A DNA stretch of 14,755 nucleotides from contig CAMWRK010000025.1 in NCBI GenBank assembly GCA_947176655.1, positions 1 to 14,755 of the forward strand. Reading direction: 5' to 3'. Source of the DNA: an uncultured Prevotellaceae bacterium (GTDB lineage: Bacteria > Bacteroidota > Bacteroidia > Bacteroidales > Bacteroidaceae). A model generated the notes under the pieces. That model saw only the letters and a program-made list of their open reading frames with translations. It was not told the origin of the DNA and searched no databases. Of this stretch, positions 8,353 through 14,755 are shown piece after piece (within the stretch, counting starts at the first letter, position 1; each line of letters begins with the position of its first letter). The position numbers were made by a program, and so were the translations under genes.

Positions 8353-9231
8353 CTACTGTTCGTTGTACAATACCTGAAGTACGGTCTGCCCGACAGCCTC
8401 CAGAACATTAACGTCTATATTCTCCGGCGTGTCGCACACCGTATGCCATGTCGGCCCGAAACTGCTCGGCCCTCCGGTGTAGTAGGGTACTATGTCTATG
8501 CACGGAATGCGCGCCAAGGTATTCACGTTGACATGGTCGTCCACCAGCATCCCACCCTCCTTGCCTGGAAAGAACTGGCCATAGCCCAGTGACGAAGCCG
8601 TGCTCCACACCTTGCCGACGACATGCGAGGCGAAATACATGCTCACCTGTTCGCGGGCAAAAGAAGCACCTCTTCCTCCTACCATATCCAGAAGTATGCC
8701 ATACTGTGCCGTATATCCGTCGGCAACAGCCTGTTCGGCCCACACCTTACTGCCCAGACACCATGTATCGCGATCACCGTCAGCATCGTCCTCAGCCCAC
8801 TGCGGAATGCCCATATCCTCAACATCGAAGCACACGAAGTCTATGCCAACTCCTTCCAAAGGTCTGGACTGTATCTGTCGCGCAATCTCCATCATCACCG
8901 CCACTCCGCTGGCTCCGTCGTTGGCACCGGCTATCGGTCTGCGACGGTTGGCTTCGTCTGTGTCGTTGTCGGCCCAAGGTCTTGTGTCCCAATGTGCGCA
9001 AAGCAATATCCTGCGTTGAGCCTGGGGAGCGGTAGCAGCAATGATATTGCGGCATGGCAGCACAGAGCCGTCCCACACCGTTACCTGTGCCTTTTGCTCT
9101 CTTACCATACATCCGTAGGCTGCAAACCTGTCCTTTATCCACTCGGCACACGCGTCCGCCTCCTTTGTTCCAGGCACGCGCGGACCAAAAGCACACTGAT
9201 TCTCTATGTATCTGAAAGCACTGTCGGCCAC
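8353..9231 (-). CDS. M28-family glutaminyl cyclase-like enzyme, signal peptide cut off by in-frame TAA
   Basis: Bacteroidetes enzymes of this type are glutaminyl-peptide cyclotransferases, which turn N-terminal glutamine of exported proteins into pyroglutamate. Residue numbers here start from the GTG at 9231. Expected metal and catalytic positions are present: LLCAHWDTRPWAD (H80, D82), GANDGASG (D105), FDVEDMG (E138 as likely acid/base, D139 as likely zinc ligand), LLDMVGG (D182) and VDDHVNVN (H233). SSFGPTWHTVCDTPENID near the end is also typical. The 292 intact residues contain the whole catalytic domain, but the open frame continues 44 codons further up to ATG 9363 and encodes a lipoprotein signal, broken by TAA at 9298-9300. 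The only in-frame start after that stop is GTG 9231, which would give a protein without export signal. An M28 aminopeptidase is the alternative to cyclase; I favour cyclase. Confidence 0.85.
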   Translation of the reverse strand: MADSAFRYIENQCAFGPRVPGTKEADACAEWIKDRFAAYGCMVREQKAQVTVWDGSVLPCRNIIAATAPQAQRRILLCAHWDTRPWADNDTDEANRRRPIAGANDGASGVAVMMEIARQIQSRPLEGVGIDFVCFDVEDMGIPQWAEDDADGDRDTWCLGSKVWAEQAVADGYTAQYGILLDMVGGRGASFAREQVSMYFASHVVGKVWSTASSLGYGQFFPGKEGGMLVDDHVNVNTLARIPCIDIVPYYTGGPSSFGPTWHTVCDTPENIDVNVLEAVGQTVLQVLYNEQ

Positions 9232-9363
9232 AAACGATGGACAAGGGCTGTTGGAGACCGCCGCCGTCTTACGTTTGCCGTCACTGCCAGAAGTACATTA
9301 ACACAACGTTGCCACGGCAAACGAAAAAGCTGCCAACATATATATATACAAGGAATGTTTCAT
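9232..9363 (-). pseudogene. Lipoprotein signal peptide of the glutaminyl cyclase, interrupted by TAA (9298-9300)
   Basis: From ATG 9363 (12 bases after the stop of the upstream gene) the frame reads MKHSLYIYMLAAFSFAVATLC, then TAA, then CTSGSDGKRKTAAV and on without a gap into the enzyme. This is a positively charged start, a hydrophobic core and a lipobox-like L-C-x-C, followed by a Ser/Gly/Asp linker, as in Bacteroidetes lipoproteins. The stop is codon 22 of about 336, exactly at the residue before C23, the likely lipidated cysteine. A single change (for example TCA to TAA) would explain it. It may be a real nonsense mutation or a sequence error. Confidence 0.75.
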
Positions 9364-9375
9364 ATCATTGTTCCA

Positions 9376-11088
9376 TTATTCTGATGTCTCTCTGTTCTGT
9401 GCCTCGCGCATGACGCGCAGAAAATTCTCACCCCACAACAACCGCAAGTCGTTCTCCGAATACCGTCTGTCCATAAGCTGGCGGGTAAGGTTTATCAGTT
9501 CGCCCGCATGAGCTACACCCGGTACTCCTCCGTCACCGTCAAAATCCGTACCTATGCCAACATGCTCTATGCCCATGACATCCACGGCATGGTTAATGTG
9601 CTCTACAGCATCGGCGATACAGGCTCCAGATGCCGAACGCAGGAATCCCTCGTAGAGAGTGACCTGCATCACACCGCCCTTGCGCGCAAGTTCCTTCATC
9701 TGGGCATCAGTAAGGTTGCGCGGATGGTCGCACAAAGCACGGCAGGAGGAATGGCTGCATACAACGGGAACATCCGATATGTCCAAAGCATCGTAGAAAC
9801 TATTTTCGGAAGCATGGCTCAGGTCAACCATCATGCCCACACGGTTCATCTCCCTTATGACCTCGGCACCGAAACGGCTCACCCCATTATGTTCGCCGTT
9901 GCTCTTGCGTGCAGAGTCGCATATATCGTTATCCCCATTGTGGCACAGCGTCATATATACCACGCCGCGACTGCGGAAATGAGGTATCTGCGTCAGGTCA
10001 TGCCCTATGGCATAACCGTTCTCTATACCGAGCATTACTGCCTTGCGACCGTCATGCTTCAGCCTATACAGTTCTTCTGGTGTTCTCGCCACAGCCGCTT
10101 TGCCGCTGTCGGCAAGAACCGTCTGCTCTATCCTGTCCAGTATCGCATCGGCCTTGGCCGTCGCCGCCATGTGCGCCTCTTCCGTACGCTCTCCTTGCGG
10201 AATATACGCCACCATGACGGAAGCATCGAGATGACCGTCGAACATTCTCGGTATGGTGACAAGCCTTTCCTCGGAAGTATCAAACTTCATTGGCGTATCG
10301 CAATGCGAATCCAGCGACAATATGCGTGTATGCAACCTTTTGGCCTTGGCAAAACCTATAGCCTCCCTGACAAAATGCGAGAAAAGCGGCATCATGCTCC
10401 TGTCCCCGACAGCCAGAAAACACTCCGGATGCCACTGCACGCCAACGATGCTCTTGTACTCGCTGCTCTCCACAGCCTCTATGACACCATCGGAAGAACG
10501 TGCTGAAACACGCAGACGACATCCAGGTGTGCGCACAGCCTGATGATGGAACGAATTGACTGCAAGCATCTTTTCGCCAAGAGCATTGACAGGCAATAAA
10601 GAACGGCTGAATACCTCTCCCAAAGTGGAGTCTGGAGATATGAATACATTGTGCGAAGCCCGTTCACGCGCCAAATCCTGACTGTGCTTGACAAGCGGTG
10701 CATCGGCATACTGCACACCCAAATCCTGATACACACTGCCGCCGAGTGCCACGGCAAGCATCTGCACACCACGACATATCCCAAGCATCGGTATTTGCAT
10801 TTCATAAGCCCGCCGTATAAGCGTAAGTTCTGGCACATCCCTCTCGGCATTTATGCCGTGCAACTGCGGAATAGGCTCTTCGCCTACAAGCAAAGGGTTC
10901 ATGTCCGCACCGCCACTGAGCACTATTCCGTCCAGCCTGCCAAGGAGAGTCTCCAAGGCTGCGGCATCCGTATATGGCGGAATGACAACAGGACTGCCTC
11001 CGGCCTCCAGAATGCAATGATAGTATCCCTTCGCCAGTTCGCAGCCCTTGTCCCCGAAATTGCCCGTTATGCCTATGAATGGAATCAT
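9376..11088 (-). CDS. Fusion of PuuD-like class I glutamine amidotransferase domain and M19 membrane-dipeptidase domain
   Basis: This is a 570-residue two-domain protein. Residues 1-~245 are a peptidase C26/gamma-glutamyl-GABA hydrolase-like domain: LSGGADMNP (57-65), nucleophile C105 in GICRGVQM, and VQWHPE with H220 and E222. Residues ~255-570 are an M19 (renal dipeptidase-like) zinc domain: SLDSHCDTP (H262, D264), LGIENG (E356), LCHNGDND, DLSHASE (H425), CSHSS (H446), HPRNLTD and IGTDFDGDGG (D515). Both active sites look complete. The first domain hydrolyses gamma-glutamyl amide bonds in known relatives; M19 enzymes cleave dipeptides, often with a D-residue at the C-terminal side. No signal peptide is visible, so a cytoplasmic enzyme is likely, perhaps for gamma-glutamyl or cell-wall-derived peptides (inference). 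It starts 21 bases after the lrp stop. No frameshift joins the domains; the linker (~245-255) is short. Confidence 0.92.
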   Translation of the reverse strand: MIPFIGITGNFGDKGCELAKGYYHCILEAGGSPVVIPPYTDAAALETLLGRLDGIVLSGGADMNPLLVGEEPIPQLHGINAERDVPELTLIRRAYEMQIPMLGICRGVQMLAVALGGSVYQDLGVQYADAPLVKHSQDLARERASHNVFISPDSTLGEVFSRSLLPVNALGEKMLAVNSFHHQAVRTPGCRLRVSARSSDGVIEAVESSEYKSIVGVQWHPECFLAVGDRSMMPLFSHFVREAIGFAKAKRLHTRILSLDSHCDTPMKFDTSEERLVTIPRMFDGHLDASVMVAYIPQGERTEEAHMAATAKADAILDRIEQTVLADSGKAAVARTPEELYRLKHDGRKAVMLGIENGYAIGHDLTQIPHFRSRGVVYMTLCHNGDNDICDSARKSNGEHNGVSRFGAEVIREMNRVGMMVDLSHASENSFYDALDISDVPVVCSHSSCRALCDHPRNLTDAQMKELARKGGVMQVTLYEGFLRSASGACIADAVEHINHAVDVMGIEHVGIGTDFDGDGGVPGVAHAGELINLTRQLMDRRYSENDLRLLWGENFLRVMREAQNRETSE

Positions 11089-11109
11089 CTGCTATCGAAT
11101 GGAATGCTG

Positions 11110-11622
11110 TCAATCCTCAATTTTCTTCCAATCCTCCTCCATCTGCGGCTTTGCCTCCTTTTGGGGACCGCCTATGGGCAACACCTTCTTGATACTCTGC
11201 GTCAGTGAGATAAGAGTCTCGGTGCTGACCACGCCATTAATCTGCTGAATGCGCCCGTTTAGCAATTCCATCAGATGCGCGTTATCCTTGGCATACAGCT
11301 TCACAAGCATTGTGTAAGGCCCGGTAGTATAGTGACACTCCACTATCTCAGATATCTTGGCAAACTCCTTCACGACCCCGGCGTACATACTGCCTTTTTC
11401 CAGAGTGATGCCTATATACGTGCATGTATTATATCCGAAACTGGCTGGATTGACATGATAGCCGCTGCCTACGATGACATTCATGTCTATCAGCCTTTGC
11501 ACACGCTGATGTATGGCAGCACGGCTGACACCGCATTTGGCGGCAACATCCTTGAACGGTATGCGCGCATTGTTGGAGATAATCTCCAGAATCTTTTTGT
11601 CAAGAGAATCGATTTTTTCCAT
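11110..11622 (-). CDS. Lrp/AsnC-family transcriptional regulator
   Basis: Lrp/AsnC proteins bind DNA by an N-terminal helix-turn-helix and sense amino acids through a C-terminal RAM domain. The 170 residues begin IDSLDKKILEIISNNARIPF, the family's standard opening, followed by the recognition region VAAKCGVSRAAIHQRVQRL (27-45). RAM-domain features lie at about 65-145, including IVECHYTTGPYTMLVKLYA and NGVVSTETLISLTQSIKK. A charged tail of about 25 residues (PKEAKPQMEEDWKK-like) extends beyond it. The gene is first in the six-gene minus-strand operon, right behind the promoter at 11645-11675, so it likely regulates its own operon, which includes peptide-degrading enzymes. Confidence 0.95.
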   Translation of the reverse strand: MEKIDSLDKKILEIISNNARIPFKDVAAKCGVSRAAIHQRVQRLIDMNVIVGSGYHVNPASFGYNTCTYIGITLEKGSMYAGVVKEFAKISEIVECHYTTGPYTMLVKLYAKDNAHLMELLNGRIQQINGVVSTETLISLTQSIKKVLPIGGPQKEAKPQMEEDWKKIED

Positions 11623-11644
11623 GGTCTTGTTTTATTTTAACACA

Positions 11645-11675
11645 CAAAGATATGAATAATGCGTAACTTACACAA
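11645..11675 (-). promoter_or_regulatory. Bacteroidetes-type promoter of the lrp operon
   Basis: Reading the minus strand, TTG (11675-11673) is followed after 20 bases by TATCTTTG (11652-11645), matching TAnnTTTG. Transcription would start near 11638, leaving about 15 bases before the lrp ATG at 11622. The palindrome AGGCCT just upstream (about 11679-11684) could be part of an operator for Lrp, but this is a guess. Confidence 0.65.
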
Positions 11676-11930
11676 GCCAAGGCCTGCTTTTTTGTGAAGC
11701 GTCAATATGCCCCTTTCTTTACGCGTTGTCCCACCTGACTTTCCGCTACTCTTACACATTGAATCAGCGAATATTTCCGACTAGTAGATGTTATGCTAAA
11801 AATATAAGTGTAGCCAGTCTGAACATAAAGAAATAGGAAAAACGGCCAGACTCATGCTGAAATAAAACCTGTGGACAAGAATGCCGTTGCCTGTCTAACA
11901 TGGTTACTATGCCATAAGCCGATATACATA
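11676..11930. other. Intergenic region between lrp operon promoter and xylAB terminator
   Basis: I find no open frame with coding character, no tRNA and no strong repeat in these bases. A weak pair AGTCTG (11816-11821) and CAGACT (11847-11852) could form a small stem, but the 25-base loop makes it unconvincing. The stretch is AT-rich and may include upstream regulatory sites for the lrp promoter. Confidence 0.5.
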
Positions 11931-11932
11931 AA

Positions 11933-11968
11933 GCACCCCAAAAGTTTTGTGTCTAACTTTTGGAGTGC
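11933..11968 (-). terminator. Intrinsic terminator of the xylB-xylA operon
   Basis: GCACCCCAAAAGTT (11933-11946) and AACTTTTGGAGTGC (11955-11968) form a 14-pair stem with one G-U type pair and an 8-base loop. It begins 28 bases beyond the xylA stop. On the minus strand the stem is followed only by TTTATG; on the plus strand by TTTTTTT (11975-11981). It is thus a good hairpin with a modest tail in the expected direction, possibly bidirectional. Confidence 0.8.
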
Positions 11969-11996
11969 AGTTCATTTTTTTATTATAAGATAGATA

Positions 11997-13316
11997 TTAC
12001 TTTGTATAAAGTGCAACGATAGTCTCGTACTTCTCCTGCTTGCCGGAAGTGGGCTTAGGCTCTTCCACCTTCTTGCCATATTCGTAGGCCTGCTCCAGAG
12101 TCAGCTTGCCATCCTCAAAGTCCTTGCCAATACCGGTGTCGAAGCTGGAGTAACGCTCTTTCTTCATCTGAGGAAGCTCGCTGTTCTCCAGAATGTCAGC
12201 AGCATTGAGCAGGGCACGAGCCATAGCGTCCATACCGCTGATATGGGCGATGAAAAGGTCTTCCAGGTCGGTAGAGTTGCGGCGAATCTTGGCATCGAAA
12301 TTGATGCCGCCGTTGCCCAGACCGCCGTTGCGGATAATCTCAAGCATAGCCTGGGTCAACTCGTAATTGTCAATGGGGAACTGGTCGGTGTCCCATCCGT
12401 TCTGGGCATCACCTCGGTTTGCATCTATAGAGCCAAGCATACCGTTATCGACAGCACAGGCCAATTCATGCTCAAAGGTATGTCCGGCCAAGGTGGCGTG
12501 GTTCACCTCAATGTTCACCTTAAAGTCTTTGTCAAGATTGTGAGCACGCAGGAAGCCACAGACAGTCTCCGTATCAACATCGTACTGATGTTTGGAAGGT
12601 TCCATAGGCTTAGGTTCTATCAGGAATGTGCCGGTGAAGCCCTGCTTGCGGGCATAGTCGCGCGCCATGGTCAGCATGGTGGCCATGTGTTCCTTCTCAC
12701 GCTTCTGGTCAGTATTCAGAAGACTCATGTAGCCCTCGCGGCCACCCCAGAACACATAGTTCTGTCCACCCAGCTTGATAGTGGCATCAATGGCGTTCTT
12801 TATCTGCACGATGGCACGTGCCACCACATCGAAATCGGGGTTAGTGGAAGCACCGTTGGCATAACGCTTGTTGCCGAACACATTGGCAGTGCCCCACAGA
12901 AGCTTGATGTTGGGATATTCCTGCATCTTCAACAATGCATAGTCGGTAAGCTCCTTCATGCGGCGTTCATATTCTGCTATGGTCTCGCCCTCGTCCACAA
13001 GGTCGACATCGTGGAAGCAGAAATATTCAATGCCAAGTTTGTCCATAATCTCAAATCCGGCATCCATCTTGTCCTTGCCGCGCTGAACGGCATCGACAGC
13101 CGTGTCCCACTCGTATGAACGTGTCTGGCCACCAAACTGGTCTGCGCTGGCTCCACCCAGTGTGTGCCACCAGGCCATGGCAAACTTCAGCCAGTCCTTC
13201 ATCTTCTTTCCCATCACCACCTTTTCAGGCTCGTAATAGTGGAAAGCCATTACATTCTTACTTTCTTTTCCCTCAAAAGGAATCTTACCCGTAAACGGAA
13301 AATATTCTCTTGCCAT
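11997..13316 (-). CDS. xylA: Xylose isomerase
   Basis: Converts D-xylose to D-xylulose in the cytoplasm using two divalent metal ions (Mg, Mn or Co). The 439 residues match the long (class II, E. coli-like, 440 residues) form. Active-site residues are visible: H102 and D105 in FCFHDVD, W190 in FWGGREGY, E234 and K236 in IEPKPMEPSKHQYD, E270 and H273 in NIEVNHATLAGHTFEHEL, and metal ligands in GSIDANRGD (D298) and WDTDQFP (D309, D311). The ATG at 13316 lies 5 bases after the xylB stop, with the short AGGATT directly before it. The gene is the end of the operon; the hairpin at 11933-11968 follows. No transporter gene follows it here, so any xylose permease would have to lie elsewhere. Confidence 0.98.
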   Translation of the reverse strand: MAREYFPFTGKIPFEGKESKNVMAFHYYEPEKVVMGKKMKDWLKFAMAWWHTLGGASADQFGGQTRSYEWDTAVDAVQRGKDKMDAGFEIMDKLGIEYFCFHDVDLVDEGETIAEYERRMKELTDYALLKMQEYPNIKLLWGTANVFGNKRYANGASTNPDFDVVARAIVQIKNAIDATIKLGGQNYVFWGGREGYMSLLNTDQKREKEHMATMLTMARDYARKQGFTGTFLIEPKPMEPSKHQYDVDTETVCGFLRAHNLDKDFKVNIEVNHATLAGHTFEHELACAVDNGMLGSIDANRGDAQNGWDTDQFPIDNYELTQAMLEIIRNGGLGNGGINFDAKIRRNSTDLEDLFIAHISGMDAMARALLNAADILENSELPQMKKERYSSFDTGIGKDFEDGKLTLEQAYEYGKKVEEPKPTSGKQEKYETIVALYTK

Positions 13317-13321
13317 AATCC

Positions 13322-14755
13322 TTAATGTGTGTTTTGTTTATTATTATTGTTCAACACTTCTTTCCAAGCGACATAGGCAGCCCGATATTCTGCGCCGTGA
13401 GCTGCATCGGGCTCAACGACCTGTAGTTTGTCCAACGTGGCAAACGCCTCCTTACTGTCCTTATAGATGCCTGCACCTATTCCCGCTCCCTTGGCCGCAC
13501 CTACAGAGCCGTCCGTATCATAAAGTTCAATAGTGGCACCGCTCACACTTGCCAATGTTTCACGGAACAGCGGCGACAGGAACATGTTTGCCTTGCCGGC
13601 ATGAATATTTCTGATGTCCATACCCATCTGCTGCATTATCTCCATGCCATAGCAGAACGAGAACACTATACCCTCCTGGGCTGCACGAACCAAATGTGCC
13701 CTGTTGTGCTTGTTAAAATTCAAACCGCTCACAGAGCATCCAATCTCTCTGTTTTCCAGCACACGCTCGGCACCGTTTCCGAACGGAACAATGGTCACAC
13801 CGTCACTGCCTATGGGAACAGTGGCAGCCAATTCGTTCATGTCAGCATAGCTGATTTCAGGTGTGACGTTGCGATGAACCCATGCATTCAATATTCCTGT
13901 TCCGTTAATACATAGCAACACGCCCAAGCGCGTCTGCCAGGTACTGTGGTTTACATGGGCAAAAGTGTTCACACGACTCTTCGGGTCATAGTTTACATCA
14001 CCCAACACACCATATACGACTCCAGACGTACCAGCCGTAGCCGCTATCTCACCAGGCTCTAAAACATTCAACGAAAGAGCATTGTTTGGTTGGTCGCCAC
14101 CTCTATAAGTTATAGGTATTCCAGCTTTCAGTCCAAGTTCAGCAGCTGCCCGGGCACTTACCTCACTCTGCACACTGAAAGTCGGTACAACATCACTTAT
14201 CAGCGACATGTCGAAGTCATAGTAGTCCATAAGGAAATCAGCAACTCTGTTGTTCTTGAAATCCCAGAACATTCCTTCGCTCAGTCCACTGACTGTGGTG
14301 TTGACTGTCCCTGACAAACGCATGGCAATATAGTCACCGGGCAACATCACCTTATATATATTATTATATAGTTCCGGCTCGTTTTCTTTTACCCATGCCA
14401 ACTTGGCAGCCGTGAAGTTACCAGGAGAGTTCAGCAAGCGCCCTAAACACAGGTCCGTGCCCAAATCCCTAAACGCCTTTTCGCCGTATGGAACAGCACG
14501 CGAGTCGCACCAGATAATTGAAGGCCTGAGCACTTTTTGGTTCTTGTCTATGCAAACCAAACCATGCATCTGATAAGAAATACCTATCGCCTTTATTTCA
14601 TCTCCTTTGGCACAGGTATCAGCCATTACCTTTTTCAGACTGAGCTTTGCATTGTCCCACCACATCTGCGGATCCTGTTCAGCCCAACCGGCCTTGAGAG
14701 CCATAATCGGAGCTTCCGTTTCCGGATAGAAAGCAGTAGCAACTCACTTCCCTGT
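13322..14755 (-). CDS. xylB: Xylulokinase (FGGY family), 5' end outside window, in-frame TGA near start
   Basis: Phosphorylates D-xylulose with ATP to xylulose-5-phosphate. An ATG at 14704 gives 460 residues, but it is internal: the frame upstream still encodes protein matching the family (VATAFYPETEAPI before MALKAGWAEQDPQMWW; E. coli XylB has VVAAQ... then SEQDPEQWW). Seen from ATG 14704: ISYQMHGLV (42-50), IIWCDSRAVP (63-72), LPGDYIAM (121-128), catalytic D204 in RGGDQPNNAL, and the nucleotide-binding TAGTSGVVYG (223-232), GTGILNAW, FGNGAER and DTDGSVGAAKGAGIGAG. About 20-25 N-terminal residues with the phosphate-binding DxGT motif lie beyond the right edge. TGA at 14744-14746 interrupts the frame. 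The gene precedes xylA by 5 bases. Confidence 0.92.
14744..14746 (-). other. In-frame TGA in xylB 5' region
   Basis: The minus strand reads T-G-K, TGA, then VATAFYPETEAPI in the xylB frame. Aligned with E. coli XylB (EQGEVVAA), the stop occupies the residue after the G-K/G-E pair, about codon 22-25 of the full gene. One base change from a Cys (TGC/TGT), Trp, Ser, Leu, Arg or Gly codon would create it. It lies 10 bases from the end of the supplied sequence, so an end-of-sequence error is a real possibility. Confidence 0.7.

Noticed and set aside
9508..10506. 332-codon plus-strand open frame over the amidotransferase-dipeptidase gene
   Set aside because: The minus-strand protein has two complete active sites; the antisense frame has none.
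11816..11852. AGTCTG/CAGACT stem as a second terminator or small RNA
   Set aside because: Six pairs with a 25-base loop and no T-run are too weak.
14744..14746. TGA as a selenocysteine codon in xylB
   Set aside because: Xylulokinases do not use selenocysteine and no suitable hairpin is evident directly after the TGA; mutation or error is simpler.

Overview
The window looks like a chromosomal segment of a Bacteroidales bacterium (Prevotella/Bacteroides group). The support is the Bacteroidetes-type MutS (Walker A GPNMAGKS), two intergenic promoters fitting the TTG-N20-TAnnTTTG pattern, few recognisable Shine-Dalgarno sequences, and a xylB-xylA pair with Bacteroidales-like proteins. Base composition is near 50% G+C in most genes and clearly lower (about 35-40% in lines counted by eye) in the restriction-modification genes.

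Layout. Bases 1-251 hold no convincing gene. A promoter (252-282) precedes mutS (316-2934, + strand). Downstream on the same strand lies a compact type II restriction-modification system: a Dcm/EcoRII-type cytosine-5 methyltransferase (2981-4276) overlapping by 4 bases an EcoRII-type endonuclease (4273-5472). Both should act on CCWGG. This pair is AT-rich, contains no CCWGG site, and looks like an acquired cassette. A convergent intergenic region with an inverted repeat separates it from a six-gene minus-strand operon read from 11622 down to 5603: an Lrp/AsnC regulator; a fusion of a class I glutamine-amidotransferase-like (PuuD-type) domain with an M19 dipeptidase; an M28-type glutaminyl cyclase; SufE; a tRNA-dihydrouridine synthase; and a U32-family (TrhP/RlhA-like) protein. 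Spacings are 21, 12, 16, 0 and 52 bases, and a promoter sits at 11645-11675. Above this, xylB (entering from the right edge) and xylA form a second minus-strand operon that ends at a clear hairpin at 11933-11968.

How the genes work together. The six-gene operon combines peptide processing (dipeptidase/amidohydrolase, glutaminyl cyclase) with sulfur transfer (SufE) and RNA modification (Dus, U32), under a likely amino-acid-responsive regulator. XylA and XylB carry xylose through xylulose to xylulose-5-phosphate. MutS performs mismatch recognition; the neighbouring m5C methyltransferase creates deamination-prone sites, and no Vsr repair gene is seen.

Most unusual observations: the glutaminyl cyclase has an in-frame TAA inside an otherwise perfect lipoprotein signal peptide, and xylB has an in-frame TGA near its 5' end. 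Each could be a true nonsense mutation or a sequence error, and this cannot be settled from the sequence alone. I found no clearly undescribed multi-gene defence or other new system. The closest to novelty are the fused amidotransferase-dipeptidase and the mixed Lrp operon.
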